Assembly: GCF_011813015.1 (NCBI RefSeq)
Contig: NZ_QHLQ01000010.1
Location: 62,001-126,000, forward strand
Direction of reading: 5' to 3'
Source: Parasedimentitalea denitrificans
Lineage (GTDB): Bacteria > Pseudomonadota > Alphaproteobacteria > Rhodobacterales > Rhodobacteraceae
Length of the DNA: 64,000 bases
The notes below the pieces were generated by a model, which was given only the letters and a program-made list of their open reading frames with translations, had not been told where the DNA came from and ran no database searches. A program made the position numbers and the translations under genes. Of the stretch, positions 35,694 through 46,000 are shown piece by piece (positions within the stretch are counted from its first letter, which is position 1; the number at the start of each line of letters is the position of its first letter).

Positions 35694-36317
35694 ATGATCC
35701 CCACGCTCTATTCCTTTCGCCGCTGCCCCTATGCCATGCGGGCGCGGCTGGCTTTGGTTTCATCCGGTCAGCAGGTCGAATTGCGCGAAGTTGTTCTGCG
35801 AGACAAGCCAGCCGCGTTCCTTGAGGCGTCGCCCAGTGCGACAGTGCCCTGTCTGGTCACCAAAGATGGTGCCATCGACGAGAGCTTGGACATCATGACA
35901 TGGGCACTGCGTCTGTCCGACCCCGAGGGCTGGCTTAATATGCCAGATGCCGGATGGGATTGGATCAGCCGCGCAGACGGGCCATTCAAAGACGCACTGG
36001 ACCACACCAAATACGCCAGCCGGTATCCAGAAATGGATGCCAGTGAACAGCGTGCTCTGGCTGGCGCGTTTCTGGCGGAGCTGGATCAACAGATTGAGCA
36101 ATGGATCTTTGATACGCCCAGTTTGGTGGATTACGCGATTCTGCCATTTGTTCGGCAGTTTGCCTTTATCGACAAAGATTGGTTCGACGCCCAACCCTGG
36201 CCAAAATTACAAGCTTGGCTTGATCGGTTCCTGACCTCAGACCGGTTTGCGTCAATCATGAGCAAATACCCGCAGTGGGTTGAGGGTGCAGACGTCGTAC
36301 ACTTCCCCCAGAAGTAG
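35694..36317 (+). CDS. Glutathione S-transferase family protein
   Basis: The 207-residue protein has a thioredoxin-fold N-terminal domain with the motif SFRRCPYAMRARLAL, which keeps a Cys-Pro-Tyr active site as in glutaredoxin- or omega-type GSTs, and the glutathione-binding cis-Pro region ATVPCLV and DESLDIM. A helical C-terminal domain follows (LVDYAILPFVRQF). It starts 59 bases after the NAD(P)-binding gene and may share its transcript. Confidence 0.88.
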   Translation: MIPTLYSFRRCPYAMRARLALVSSGQQVELREVVLRDKPAAFLEASPSATVPCLVTKDGAIDESLDIMTWALRLSDPEGWLNMPDAGWDWISRADGPFKDALDHTKYASRYPEMDASEQRALAGAFLAELDQQIEQWIFDTPSLVDYAILPFVRQFAFIDKDWFDAQPWPKLQAWLDRFLTSDRFASIMSKYPQWVEGADVVHFPQK

Positions 36318-36791
36318 CCATTAGGTGACTCGCCACGATTCCTGTGAATTACGCCTAGGTAGCAATAGAATTGCACAGTCAAACGCCAGCGAACCCGCTT
36401 AGGGCGATGTAATCTTCACAACTCAGAATGTTCGCCAAAACTTTTTTCGCCTGCAAAAGTAGTTTTATGAGGCGCTGACAGCCGATTCTGAGCGTCAATA
36501 AGTGATCCAGAATCGGCTTTTCCATAAGTCACTCAAGCCAAAACAAAAGCCACCGAAGCCTTTGTTTTATTGATGCTAACTAAAAATCACAGGCCCAAGG
36601 ATAGCCTTTAGTGGCCGGGCAACACCCCTACCAGAAAAGATATCCCCAGTGCTTCTAGTCAATTTTTCAAACACCTTTAAGTATCCCCACATTCGCAATT
36701 AGGAACCTATTAAGACTTACAACCCAGATTGGTCCTTGCATCCTGGGTGGGGTGGCGCTGATAAGTTGAGTTTCAAACGAACAACTATTTG
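36318..36791. other. Gene-free stretch upstream of flagellin 1
   Basis: No convincing gene in these bases. A stem AGCCGATTCTG / CAGAATCGGCT lies at 36480-36518 with a 17-nt loop and a T run behind it, and may end the GST transcript. The remainder is AT-richer than the surrounding genes and should hold the flagellin promoter. Confidence 0.6.
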
Positions 36792-36869
36792 CATAGTCAG
36801 AACGGCCTTTAATAAGCCCCTTTGGGCGAAACAACGTGAGGAATCTCACGTTACGTAAGGAATATGATT
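36792..36869 (+). promoter_or_regulatory. Flagellin 1 leader with shared motif and stem-loops
   Basis: The leader begins with ATAGTCAGAACG, also found before flagellin 2 (41999). A short GCCC/GGGC stem at 36816-36827 and a perfect 8-bp stem AACGTGAG / CTCACGTT at 36833-36852 follow, then TAAGGA. The start at 36870 was chosen over an ATG two codons earlier because it fits this ribosome binding site and matches flagellin 2. Confidence 0.55.
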
Positions 36870-37712
36870 ATGACCAGCATTCTGACAAACAACGGCGCAA
36901 TGGTTGCTCTGCAGACTCTTCAGTCGGTGAACAACGATCTGACCGATACTCAGAACCAAATCTCAACTGGTAAAAAAGTAGGCTCAGCCAGCGACAATGC
37001 TGCGGTTTGGGCGATTTCCAAGACAATGGAATCCGATGTGTCAGGTTTTGAGGCTATCTCTGAAGCCCTGGCAGTGGGTGAAGCAACTGTAGCGGTTGCA
37101 TCTGCCGGTGCAGAAAACATCGTGGACAAACTGGTAGAAATCAAGGAATTGGTAGTATCAGCCCAATCTGAAAACGTTGACCACGTCAAAATTCAGACAG
37201 ACATCACCAAAAAAGTTGAACAGATTGATGCGATCATGAGTGCAGCCCAGTTCAACGGGGTCAATCTGCTGCTGGACACTGTTGATGGCACCGAAACTAG
37301 CTTGGGTGTTCTTGCCTCGCTTGACCGGGTCGGCCCTACTGGTACACCTGCTGCCACTGAGATCGACATTGCGGCACTTGATTTCACAAACAACTTGGAC
37401 ATGTCCTCTATGACAGCAATCGCGGACAGCACCACAGCTGCCTCTGCATTGACTGAAATCGAAGCCTTCCTAAGCACTGCCATCGACGGCGCTGCCCAGT
37501 TGGGTGCAGACAAGGCTCGTCTGACTGACCAGGGTGAATTTGTTGGCAAGCTGAGCGACGCCATGAAACAGGGTATCAGTGCAATGACTGACACCAACAT
37601 GGAAGAAGCCTCGGCTCGTCTGAAGGCACTACAGACACAGCAGCAGCTGGCAGTTCAGTCACTGTCGATTGCAAACGGTGCACCATCTTCGCTGATGTCA
37701 CTGTTCCGCTAA
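36870..37712 (+). CDS. fliC: Flagellin 1
   Basis: This 280-residue protein is a short flagellin with only the conserved D0/D1 helices and a small central part. The N-terminal MTSILTNNGAMVALQTLQSVNNDL and C-terminal LQTQQQLAVQSLSIANGAPSSLMSLFR are the polymerising ends. No signal peptide is present, as expected for type III export. It is about 80% identical by eye to flagellin 2 at 42086, and both lie away from any other flagellar gene in the window. Confidence 0.95.
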   Translation: MTSILTNNGAMVALQTLQSVNNDLTDTQNQISTGKKVGSASDNAAVWAISKTMESDVSGFEAISEALAVGEATVAVASAGAENIVDKLVEIKELVVSAQSENVDHVKIQTDITKKVEQIDAIMSAAQFNGVNLLLDTVDGTETSLGVLASLDRVGPTGTPAATEIDIAALDFTNNLDMSSMTAIADSTTAASALTEIEAFLSTAIDGAAQLGADKARLTDQGEFVGKLSDAMKQGISAMTDTNMEEASARLKALQTQQQLAVQSLSIANGAPSSLMSLFR

Positions 37713-37760
37713 GGACTTTAGCTCGGGGCGTATATCGCGCCTCGGGCATTTTAAAAATTG

Positions 37761-37793
37761 CAATAGCCGCCCAATTGAATTGGGCGGCTATTG
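37761..37793 (+). terminator. Terminator of flagellin 1
   Basis: A 16-bp perfect inverted repeat CAATAGCCGCCCAATT / AATTGGGCGGCTATTG around a single base, followed by a T-rich stretch. Confidence 0.88.
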
Positions 37794-37866
37794 TTTATTG
37801 TGGAAAAGCATTACTTGGCCGACAAGACCGCACCACTTGGTCAGACAGACAATGCTGAAATTAAAA

Positions 37867-37887
37867 AGGCCGCCCAGTGGGCGGCCT
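37867..37887 (-). terminator. Rho-independent terminator of tig
   Basis: Stem AGGCCGCCC / GGGCGGCCT with a 3-nt loop and a T run on the minus strand, 25 bases beyond the tig stop. Confidence 0.88.
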
Positions 37888-37911
37888 CTTCCGAATTAAT
37901 CAAAACAAGAA

Positions 37912-39246
37912 TTACTCTTCTTCGAGTGCTTCAACAGCCTTCTGCAGGTCGTCTTTGGAGACTTCCTTTTCAGCTACAGTTGCCAGTTCGAACACATAGT
38001 CGATGATCTTATCTTCGAAGATTGGCGCGCGCAGCTGCTGCTGCATCTGAGCGTTTTTCTGAACGAATTCAAAGAACTCACGTTCCTGACCTGGGTACTG
38101 GCGAGCCTGACCCATGATAGCCTGAGTCATTTCAGCGTCGGTCACTTCGACTTCAGCTTTCTGACCCAGCTCGGCCAGCAGCAGGCCCAAACGTACGCGG
38201 CGTGTTGCCAGCGATGTGTGCTCTTCTGTGGTTTCGATCTCGGGGTGATCGTGACCTTCGACTTCTGGGTTATCTTCGTGCCACAGCTGATGAGCGATCT
38301 GGCCAGCTTCGGCTTCCAGCAGCGATGGTGGCAGGTCAAATGAGACCAACTCGTCCAAAGCATCCAGAGTAGCGCGCTTCATCACGGCGCGCGAAGCACC
38401 AGCGTATTCAGCTTCCAGACGCTCGGAGATCTGAGACTTCAGACCGTCCAGATCTTCGGCACCAAATTTCTTGGCCAGCTCGTCATTCAGCTCAGCCGCA
38501 ACCGGAGCTTTCACTTCTTTTACTGTGCAAGCAAACACAGCGTCTTTGCCAGCCAGGTTCTCAGCGCCGTACTCAGCTGGGAAAGTGACTTTAACGTCCT
38601 TTTCTTCGCCAGCTTTCAGGCCAACCAGCTGCTCTTCGAAGCCGGGGATGAAAGAGTTGGAACCCAGAGTAAGTGGGTAATCTTCGCCAGCGCCGCCATC
38701 AAAGGCAACGTCGTCAACTTTGCCCAGGAAGTCGATGACAACTTGGTCACCATCTTCGGAGGCTGCGCCTTCTTCGCGAGCTGCAAAATCCTGAGCAGTT
38801 TCGGCCAAGTTAGCCAGTGCTTCGTCAACGTCGGCTTCACCGGCTTTGACAATCAGTTTTTCCAGCGAAATGGACTTCAGGTCTACTTCAGGGATTTCTG
38901 GCAGCGCTTCGTAGGACATTTCGACTTCAACGTCGCTGCCCGGCTTCCAGTTGTCGCCATCTTTCATTTCGACTTTTGGCTGCATCGCAGGACGATCGCC
39001 GCTGTCTTCGAAGTGCTTATTCATGGCACCATCGATGGTTTCCTGCATAGCTTCGCCCATGAGACGCTCGCCATACTGCTTTTTCAGCAGCGCCATAGGG
39101 ACTTTACCCTTGCGGAAGCCCTTCATTTCGATGCCCGGCTGAGCTTCGACTAGCTTTTCGTTTACCTTAGCGTCCAATTCGGCAGCGGTAACGGTAATCG
39201 CATAGCCGCGTTTCAGACCTTCGTTCAGCGTCTCAGTGACCTGCAT
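37912..39246 (-). CDS. tig: Trigger factor
   Basis: Trigger factor is the ribosome-bound chaperone with peptidyl-prolyl isomerase activity. The 444-residue protein has the ribosome-docking loop [17 protein letters not shown] in the N-terminal domain. A central FKBP domain follows (about 150-245, [19 protein letters not shown]...[17 protein letters not shown]), then the helical C-terminal chaperone arms and an acidic end. The start at 39246 has GGGGAA upstream; a reading to 39285 is longer by 13 codons without support. Confidence 0.96.
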   Translation of the reverse strand: MQVTETLNEGLKRGYAITVTAAELDAKVNEKLVEAQPGIEMKGFRKGKVPMALLKKQYGERLMGEAMQETIDGAMNKHFEDSGDRPAMQPKVEMKDGDNWKPGSDVEVEMSYEALPEIPEVDLKSISLEKLIVKAGEADVDEALANLAETAQDFAAREEGAASEDGDQVVIDFLGKVDDVAFDGGAGEDYPLTLGSNSFIPGFEEQLVGLKAGEEKDVKVTFPAEYGAENLAGKDAVFACTVKEVKAPVAAELNDELAKKFGAEDLDGLKSQISERLEAEYAGASRAVMKRATLDALDELVSFDLPPSLLEAEAGQIAHQLWHEDNPEVEGHDHPEIETTEEHTSLATRRVRLGLLLAELGQKAEVEVTDAEMTQAIMGQARQYPGQEREFFEFVQKNAQMQQQLRAPIFEDKIIDYVFELATVAEKEVSKDDLQKAVEALEEE

Positions 39247-39402
39247 GTCATTCCCCATAGAGATTCGGGGCATGCACAGAGACATCCCCCCAGATAAATT
39301 TGACGCCTTGTATTTCTACTAAGCCCGTGGCGCAAGAGGCATTGCTGTTTGACACGGCTAGTTGAGCGGGAAAGCCCGATTTTCTGCGTGTACCAATGAA
39401 AA

Positions 39403-39424
39403 AACACGCCCCGAAGGGCGTGTT
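39403..39424 (-). terminator. Rho-independent terminator of the porin gene
   Basis: Nine-bp stem AACACGCCC / GGGCGTGTT with a 4-nt loop and a T run on the minus strand. Confidence 0.88.
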
Positions 39425-39453
39425 CTTAGATTACGGGGCTTGATAGTGGCCGC

Positions 39454-40560
39454 TTAGAACTTCCAGCGGGCACCAGCCATGATTACGCTACTGTCGTTGT
39501 AGCTGGTGCTGGAGTCATCATAGGAGTACTCGCGGTAGGCCAAGTAAGCCTCGACATTGTAGTTGTCGATTTTCTGAACAGCAGCTACGCCCCAGGATTG
39601 AGCAGAGTCACCTGTCGAGGCCATGTCGGAGCCGTCATAGTAGTCGACTGAGAACGAGGTCGAACCCAAAGGCGTCCAGTCAGCTGTATACCCAAGCTTG
39701 GCATAACCGTAGTTGCCTGCAATATCGCGCTCGCCTGCGACAAGCGCCAGCGACAGTCCAGTGGGCATGTGCTCAAGAGCTACCGAGCCGGCGATGTCAC
39801 GTTTATCGTCCTTACCGGTTTCTTCAGTCCAGGCTGCACCCAGAGCTGCATCCAGCGCAAAGTCGCCTATATTCTCATTATTGTACCGAACAGCGACGTC
39901 ATAGGTTTCGCGGTCGTTGTTGGTTTTAAGAATATCGGTACCGTAGGACGCCGAGAATACAAACCCATTGTAGTTATTGGTGTCGTAACGCACGCGTCCA
40001 AGACGGCCACCGTCGTAGTCTGTAAAGACATCACCGACAGAGACGCCGCCTGGTCCACCCGTGAATTCATAGCCGCCCGCAGGGTCAGCAACTGCAACAC
40101 CCGCAACAACGCCAGTGCCTGACCGGTCACTGCCTGCAATTCCGTCAGAAGCCATGGAGCCTTGACCAACCGAGAAACGGCCATAGCGCGCAGTATCAAA
40201 CTGAAGGTCGACGTGGCGGATGTTGGTGCGATCCCAGCTTAGGTTGTCACCAGTTGAGGCTTGGCTGACACCGTCGGAGGAGCGAAAACCAAACGCCGTT
40301 TCAAAATGGAACGTCAGCGAGTTTTCGCCGTACGCCTGCTTTAGACGGAAACCAATCCGCGAATTGGACCCAGCATTGTCGACCAAACGGTTATAAGTTT
40401 CGGTCCCGTCGTCATATGATTGGAACGATGGGTTAAGCTGACCATACCAGGTAAAGCTACCGCCGGTATCGTTTTCATAGGTTGGTCCCGCGAAGGCTGG
40501 CGAGGTGATGGCGACGGCCAGTGCAGCTGCACTTGCGCTTGTTATAAGTTTTGTTCTCAT
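39454..40560 (-). CDS. Outer membrane porin
   Basis: A 368-residue Gram-negative porin of the alphaproteobacterial type. It has a signal peptide of about 24 residues (ends PAFA) followed by amphipathic beta strands rich in Tyr, Asp and Gly. The constriction-loop region and a C-terminal Phe (MAGARWKF), needed for barrel insertion, are present. AGGAG precedes the ATG. A CRP-type palindrome lies 200 bases upstream, so expression may respond to a Crp/Fnr-family regulator. Confidence 0.93.
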   Translation of the reverse strand: MRTKLITSASAAALAVAITSPAFAGPTYENDTGGSFTWYGQLNPSFQSYDDGTETYNRLVDNAGSNSRIGFRLKQAYGENSLTFHFETAFGFRSSDGVSQASTGDNLSWDRTNIRHVDLQFDTARYGRFSVGQGSMASDGIAGSDRSGTGVVAGVAVADPAGGYEFTGGPGGVSVGDVFTDYDGGRLGRVRYDTNNYNGFVFSASYGTDILKTNNDRETYDVAVRYNNENIGDFALDAALGAAWTEETGKDDKRDIAGSVALEHMPTGLSLALVAGERDIAGNYGYAKLGYTADWTPLGSTSFSVDYYDGSDMASTGDSAQSWGVAAVQKIDNYNVEAYLAYREYSYDDSSTSYNDSSVIMAGARWKF

Positions 40561-41100
40561 GAGTTAGTGCTCCTAGTTCCTCATAATAGCCCGGTTCCCT
40601 CGCTCCATCCAAAAGGTACCCGGCATGTGACTTGCGGCTAGCACGGGTTTTTTTTGTTGCCGAGACTTGAAAGAAAGCGACCGAATTCAGGGCGCGCAAA
40701 ATGGCGAAATCTTGCCCAAAAATAACGGGAACGTGAAATTTTACCCCATGAGAGCAAGAGCTTATGTGATCCAGTTCACATAAGGCAGTGCCGGGCGAAT
40801 GGCAGCCATGTGCAAAACGAATCTTTAAAAAGATGGTCCACGTTGCGGCCAAGCCGCGCATTTAATTTGTAAGCTGTGTACCAAAATACTTGGCCTTTAG
40901 GTATCCTCCTTTTTCGTCACGTTGCGGGCACCATGATTGAACCTGCAGCATCTTAAAAATTAGCGGGCACGATGCACCGCACCCTGCCGCAAGTCATCAC
41001 AGCGAATTGACCAAGAGCAGTCCGTGTATTTCACCGGCTGGTCAGTGCTGCGGAATGACGTCACAATACAGTTATACTGTACATTATATATGAGGCGAGA
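40561..41100. other. Divergent intergenic region between porin and exonuclease genes
   Basis: These 540 bases contain no gene I can support. They hold the CRP-type site at 40761-40784 and, close to the exonuclease gene, TGACGTCA at 41057-41064 and a 6-bp-arm palindrome TACAGT-TAT-ACTGTA at 41067-41081. Either of the last two could be an operator. Confidence 0.5.
40761..40784. promoter_or_regulatory. CRP-type palindromic operator upstream of the porin
   Basis: A perfect 9-bp inverted repeat CTTATGTGA / TCACATAAG with a 6-base spacer. The core TGTGA-N6-TCACA equals the E. coli CRP consensus. It begins 201 bases before the porin start. Confidence 0.7.
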
Positions 41101-41691
41101 ATGCCCAAACAACTGGATCTCTTTCACCCGGCTGAATTGGCGTCATGGGCCAGTGGCTCTCTCTTCTCTTATAGCTATAGATTTGTAGCTTTGGATGTGG
41201 AAACGGCAAATAACGACCGCGGTAGTATCTGCCAGCTGGGTTTGGCCTTGGTGGATCACAACGGCACGATAGAAACCACCAGCTTTATGATTGATCCGGA
41301 AGTCCGGTTTGCGCCGTTCAATATACGGCTGCACGGCATTGGCCCCGAAACGGTCGCTGGACACCCCCGATTCATGGACGTTCTGGACCCACTTCGCGAT
41401 TTCCTGGCGAGTCACCTGTTGGTTCAGCACAGTCAGTTTGACCAAAAGGCCATCAGCGCAGCCTGCCAGCGTTACGGTCAGCCGAATCTGAACGCGCGAT
41501 GGCTGAATAGCGTGCAAATTGCTCGCAAAGCCTGGCCACATTTGCGCGGAAATGGCGGTCACGGGCTCGCTAATCTCCAAAAAGTGTTAACGCTGGACTT
41601 CAAACACCATGACGCAGGAGAGGATGCGAGGGCCGCAGCGCAAGTTATTTTGCATGCCGAGGCCGAAACAGGGTCAAATTTTATAGATTAA
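41101..41691 (+). CDS. DnaQ-type 3'-5' exonuclease
   Basis: The 196-residue protein is a DEDD-family exonuclease. Motif I is ALDVETANNDRGSICQLG, motif II lies in LVQHSQFDQKAI, and the last motif is KHHDAGEDARAAAQ, of the DEDDh kind with His before Asp. A single domain with no polymerase or helicase part suggests DNA repair, RNA processing or epsilon-like proofreading. A leading stretch of about 25 residues (QLDLFHPAELASW) precedes the fold. No strong ribosome binding site is seen (GAGGCGAG). Confidence 0.9.
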   Translation: MPKQLDLFHPAELASWASGSLFSYSYRFVALDVETANNDRGSICQLGLALVDHNGTIETTSFMIDPEVRFAPFNIRLHGIGPETVAGHPRFMDVLDPLRDFLASHLLVQHSQFDQKAISAACQRYGQPNLNARWLNSVQIARKAWPHLRGNGGHGLANLQKVLTLDFKHHDAGEDARAAAQVILHAEAETGSNFID

Positions 41692-41994
41692 TTCTAGCCT
41701 AAGTAGCGCATTTTTGCGCCCTACAACCGAGCCGATTGTCATCATTGATTCGCGGATTTTTCAGCTTTTTCAGCGTCACATTACCGGCAAGCGAAATTGA
41801 TTTTGCCTCCACCCTACCTCCAATTGCACGGTGCAACTTGGGCGCGCTAAGCGCCACACCAGTCAAGATGCAACGCGGGAATATTCACCAAGGATCTGAT
41901 CTAATCCCGGGCTCTCGGTTAGGACATTCCGGGATCAGGGGTGCTAGAAAGTAGATGCACCGAACGACAAGGTGGCACGGCGGCAAACAGCCTT
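41692..41994. other. Gene-free stretch upstream of flagellin 2
   Basis: No supported gene. The open frame from 41736 has no ribosome binding site and lacks coding character. It should carry the promoter of flagellin 2, but I see no convincing sigma-54 or sigma-28 boxes. Confidence 0.5.
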
Positions 41995-41998
41995 CTGT

Positions 41999-42085
41999 AT
42001 AGTCAGAACGACTCCTAAGCCCAGTCAACAGACTGGGTTCAACCTGGGGTCAAATCCCCAAACATGACTATCTGGAGTACTAAAA
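41999..42085 (+). promoter_or_regulatory. Flagellin 2 leader with shared motif and two stem-loops
   Basis: ATAGTCAGAACG at 41999-42010 is identical to the element before flagellin 1. It is followed by a 7-bp stem CCCAGTC / GACTGGG at 42020-42037 and a 5-bp stem TGGGG / CCCCA at 42045-42060, then TGGAG before the ATG. In Caulobacter, FlbT acts on a flagellin mRNA leader, which makes a similar role here conceivable. Confidence 0.55.
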
Positions 42086-42934
42086 ATGACCAGCATTCTT
42101 ACAAACAACGGCGCAATGGTAGCTTTGCAGACTCTGTCTTCTGTGAACAACGACCTGACCGAATCTCAGAACCAGATTTCAACTGGTAAAAAGGTTGGAT
42201 CAGCCAGCGACAACGCCGCTGTATGGGCAATTTCCAAGACTATGGAATCTGACGTAGCCGGTTTCGAAGCCATCTCAGAAAGCCTGGCAGTGGGTGAAGC
42301 AACTGTTTCCGTTGCATCCGCTGGCGCTGAGCAAATCGTTGAAAAACTGACTGAAATCAAAGAGTTAATCGTATCCGCTCAGTCGGAAAACGTTGATCAC
42401 GCTAAGATCCAGGACGACATCACCAAGAAGAGCGAACAGGTTGCAGCCATCATTGGCGCCGCTCAGTTCAACGGTGCAAACCTGCTGGCAACAGACGTTG
42501 ACGGCGCAGGTGCCACCAGCGTTGGCGTCCTGGCTTCGCTTGACCGTGTTGGCCCAACAGGCACACCAACAGCAACTGAAATCAGTATTGCAACTGTTGA
42601 CTTCGAAGCAAACATTGATCTTGCTTCTAACCTGACAGCCATCACTGACAGCGCAACTGCTGCGACCGCTCTGGGTGAAGTCGAAGCCTTCCTGACTACA
42701 GCCATTGACGGTGCGGCCCAGCTGGGTGCTGACACTGCCCGTCTGTCAGACCAGGGTGAGTTTGTGTCCAAGCTGACCGATGCCATGAAGATGGGTATCA
42801 GCGAGATGACTGACACCAACATGGAAGAAGCATCGGCTCGCCTGAAGGCTCTGCAGACACAGCAGCAGCTGGCTGTTCAGTCGCTGTCGATCGCCAACGG
42901 CGCTCCACAGTCCCTGATGTCACTGTTCCGTTAA
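42086..42934 (+). CDS. fliC: Flagellin 2
   Basis: A 282-residue flagellin, paralogue of the gene at 36870 with the same ends (MTSILTNNGAMVALQ and IANGAPQSLMSLFR) and differences mainly in the middle (about residues 120-210). Like its partner it has no D2/D3 domain. GGAG precedes the ATG and a GC-rich terminator follows. Two flagellins in one strain may give a composite filament or allow one to replace the other. Confidence 0.95.
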   Translation: MTSILTNNGAMVALQTLSSVNNDLTESQNQISTGKKVGSASDNAAVWAISKTMESDVAGFEAISESLAVGEATVSVASAGAEQIVEKLTEIKELIVSAQSENVDHAKIQDDITKKSEQVAAIIGAAQFNGANLLATDVDGAGATSVGVLASLDRVGPTGTPTATEISIATVDFEANIDLASNLTAITDSATAATALGEVEAFLTTAIDGAAQLGADTARLSDQGEFVSKLTDAMKMGISEMTDTNMEEASARLKALQTQQQLAVQSLSIANGAPQSLMSLFR

Positions 42935-42943
42935 GATAATACC

Positions 42944-42965
42944 CCGGGGCGCTTCGGCGCCCCGG
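42944..42965 (+). terminator. Terminator of flagellin 2
   Basis: Nine-bp stem CCGGGGCGC / GCGCCCCGG with a TTCG loop, 10 bases after the stop. The T run is weak. Confidence 0.75.
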
Positions 42966-43025
42966 ACTCTTTGACAACATCCCACGAAGCCTAGGCTATG
43001 GGATGCATTGTTTTTTGCCTGATGG

Positions 43026-46000
43026 TTAATTTTTCAATGACTGACTAATCGCCTCTAAGAGGTCTGCCCGTAGGACTGGTTTCATTAATTGCGAGTCTTT
43101 TTTTTGTAGTTTGTTACCCTCATCAGTTGTGCCTTCGATATTTCCAGACATGAAGATCACAGGCGTATCCGGTGCAATGTCGCGAACTGCTTTGCTGAGT
43201 TCCCTCCCCTGCAAGTTCCCCGGCATCTTAATGTCTGTCAGAAGCAAATCAAACGTCGGATTCGCCTTAAACAGTTCCAACGCCTCATCTCCACTCGATG
43301 CATCAGTTACCGAGTAGCCCGCTTTTTTGAGCGTCACGACCAATACAGAGCGTAAATTCACCTCATCTTCGGCAACTAGAATACTCTGTTCATTGCTCGA
43401 AGGAAGCTCTACCTCGGGCTGAGTTACCACGGTTCCATCCTCTTCCTCATCTTCTGCCTTGAAAAATAGCTTTACGGTTGTACCCGCCCCCAGTTCGGAG
43501 GTGACCCTAACCGTTCCCCCGGACTGGCGCATAAATCCCATTGTCATTGGCAACCCAAGCCCGGACCCGGTGTCGACCGGCTTGGTAGTAATAAACGGTT
43601 CAAAGATTTGGGAGAGCGTCTTTTCCGACATGCCAGTTCCAGTGTCAGTGACTGATATAACGACATAACGCCCCGGTTCAATTTCATCCTCTCGGGCATC
43701 TATACAGCTCTTAGCGACCTCGGCATTTTCAGTTTCTATCGTCAACACCCCACCATCCGGCATCGCGTCGCGGGCATTCAGGATAAGGTTCAACAGGGCG
43801 GTTTCTGTGGAGCTGATATCAGCCTTGGTCAGCCACAACCCCGTCAAAAGAGAGGTTTCAACTTCGATACCTAATGGAAGCGCCCGCCCTGCCCATTTTC
43901 GTGTTTCGAGAACCATCTTGTTTAGGTCGACCACCTGAGGTTCTAACCTCGCCCGGCGCGCATACGCCAGCATGGCGCCTGTCAGTTCCGCCCCACGCCG
44001 GGCTGCGCCTATGCCGACGTCGACCAAATCCAGATGTTCCTCTTCCGAAAGGTCATCGCGCAATAACTCCAGGCTGCCCATAATGGCCGCCAGGATATTG
44101 TTAAAATCATGGGCTACACCGCCCGTCATCTTACCGACGCTTTCAAGTTTCTGAGCATGCAAAGCGATACTTCGCTCTTTTTCGAGCTGCTGTTGCACCT
44201 CCACTTCCGAGGTGACATCCATGAGAATTCCGTCGGTAAGAAGGCTCCCGTCCTCTTGATGATAAGCACGGGTATTGGTCTCTAGCCATTTGATTTCGCC
44301 TGAGCGCGCAACAATCTTGAAACGATGCGTGTAGGGTTTATGTTCGTCAGCCGCCCTGGCAGCCAGTTCTGCTAATTCACGCACATCTTCGGGAGCAATG
44401 GTAGACTCCAGAACTTTGGCGTCTGCGTAAATTTCTTCCTCCGTGAATCCCCAGATATCTTTGCACTGCGGACTGACATATGTGATTTCCACGTTCTTAA
44501 AGTCTGCGACCCTTCGGCTAATCACCATACCCGGCAGGTTTGATATGATGCGTTGGAACCGGGCCTCGGATTGGTCACGTTGCTCTTCGGCCAAATGAAG
44601 TTTGGAAGCGTCGCGGACCATCAAAACAGATTCATCACATCCGAAAATTGGACAAAGTCGGTATTCGCGAAAATGGCGAACGCCGTCGAGATCCAACTGG
44701 TTCGTCCAAGTCACTGGGCCCTTTTCCTTTTGGAACCTGCTGAACTCTTTTTTGAACTTTTTGCCCATAGCAGGCGGCAAAACGTCTGCGAACAAATTGC
44801 CGTACTGGTTGACTTGGTTCTTGAACCAACTTCTTTCCAGCTGAAGTCGATAGTCCAGAATTCTGCCATCTTTATCAAAATGAAAGTAATTGTCTGATGT
44901 CGCGTCCAACAGTGCTTCCAAGTGATTTCGTTGGTGTTCAGTGGCGCCTTCCCAAACCGGATGCGAACCGTTCTTTGCTGAAACGCTGCTACTGTCCTGA
45001 TCAACGTCGTCAGGACCCAACGCCCCGCCCTCTTCTGTCCTGAGATCCCGTGGCTGTACATCTTGGCGCAACAGCCTGATAGGCCCAAGAACACCCCGTT
45101 CCAACAAACGCATTGCAGCTATCCAGCAAACAACCAGAACACCTCCAAAAATGGCGAGATGAAGTGCGGTCTGTTTCGTAGCAGCTAACAAACCTGCATC
45201 AACCGGCACCCCCAGGCTCATCCACACATGCTCCTGATCCGGGCGATTGATCAGAGCTTGGTGGACGAAGAACCTCGTCTGACCATCCGGCAGAGCAACA
45301 ACTTCGCCAACACTGGTATTGCTCACGTCACCGGAAGGTCCAATTTCGGAGATCCAAGGGCCTGGTAACTCAGAGGACCGCGGGAATGACGCTGCGATTT
45401 GCCCAGCCTGGTCAATGATCACGGCCACAGCGTTCTCTGGCAAGCCCCCGTCAGACAGTGCTTTGTGCCACCAGTCCCAAGAAACGACCGCAACCACTGC
45501 TGCGGTAGGCTTTGCACTGTCCGGATAAGGTTTGACGGGGAAGGCAAAACCAATACCGTTGCCATCAGCGGCCTCGTCAAGCACCATACCCCCGACACTA
45601 AAAGCATTTTCATCCAACGCACGCTGGAGAAAGCCGGGATCGGAGATGTATCTTGCGCTCTTCAATGGCCTGGAATTACACAACAAACTACCGTCACCAG
45701 ATGACAGTGCAATGTCGCTATATTGCGGGCTTAGCGCCAATACATGCGCTAGGAATGCCCTGCACGATGGGGCAGATGGCGACAAGACTGCGGGCATTTG
45801 CGATAGTTCAGAAAGGAAAAGGCGTGTTTCTTCGGTCAACCGCGCCTGTCGTTGGACAATCTTCTCGGCAATCCTTTTTGCCTCGTCTTGATAGGCATCG
45901 ATTGCGTTCCTTCGATCTTGAACACCCATCAATACTATGATGCCCATCGCAGGCACGGCGACCAGTGACAAAAGAAACCGCAGCTGGTTCTTTATTGTTC

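Noticed and set aside
41971-41992. Sigma-54 promoter before flagellin 2 (TGGCACGG...)
   Set aside because: The -24 half fits, but the -12 GC is not at the required spacing, and the same sequence is not found before flagellin 1.
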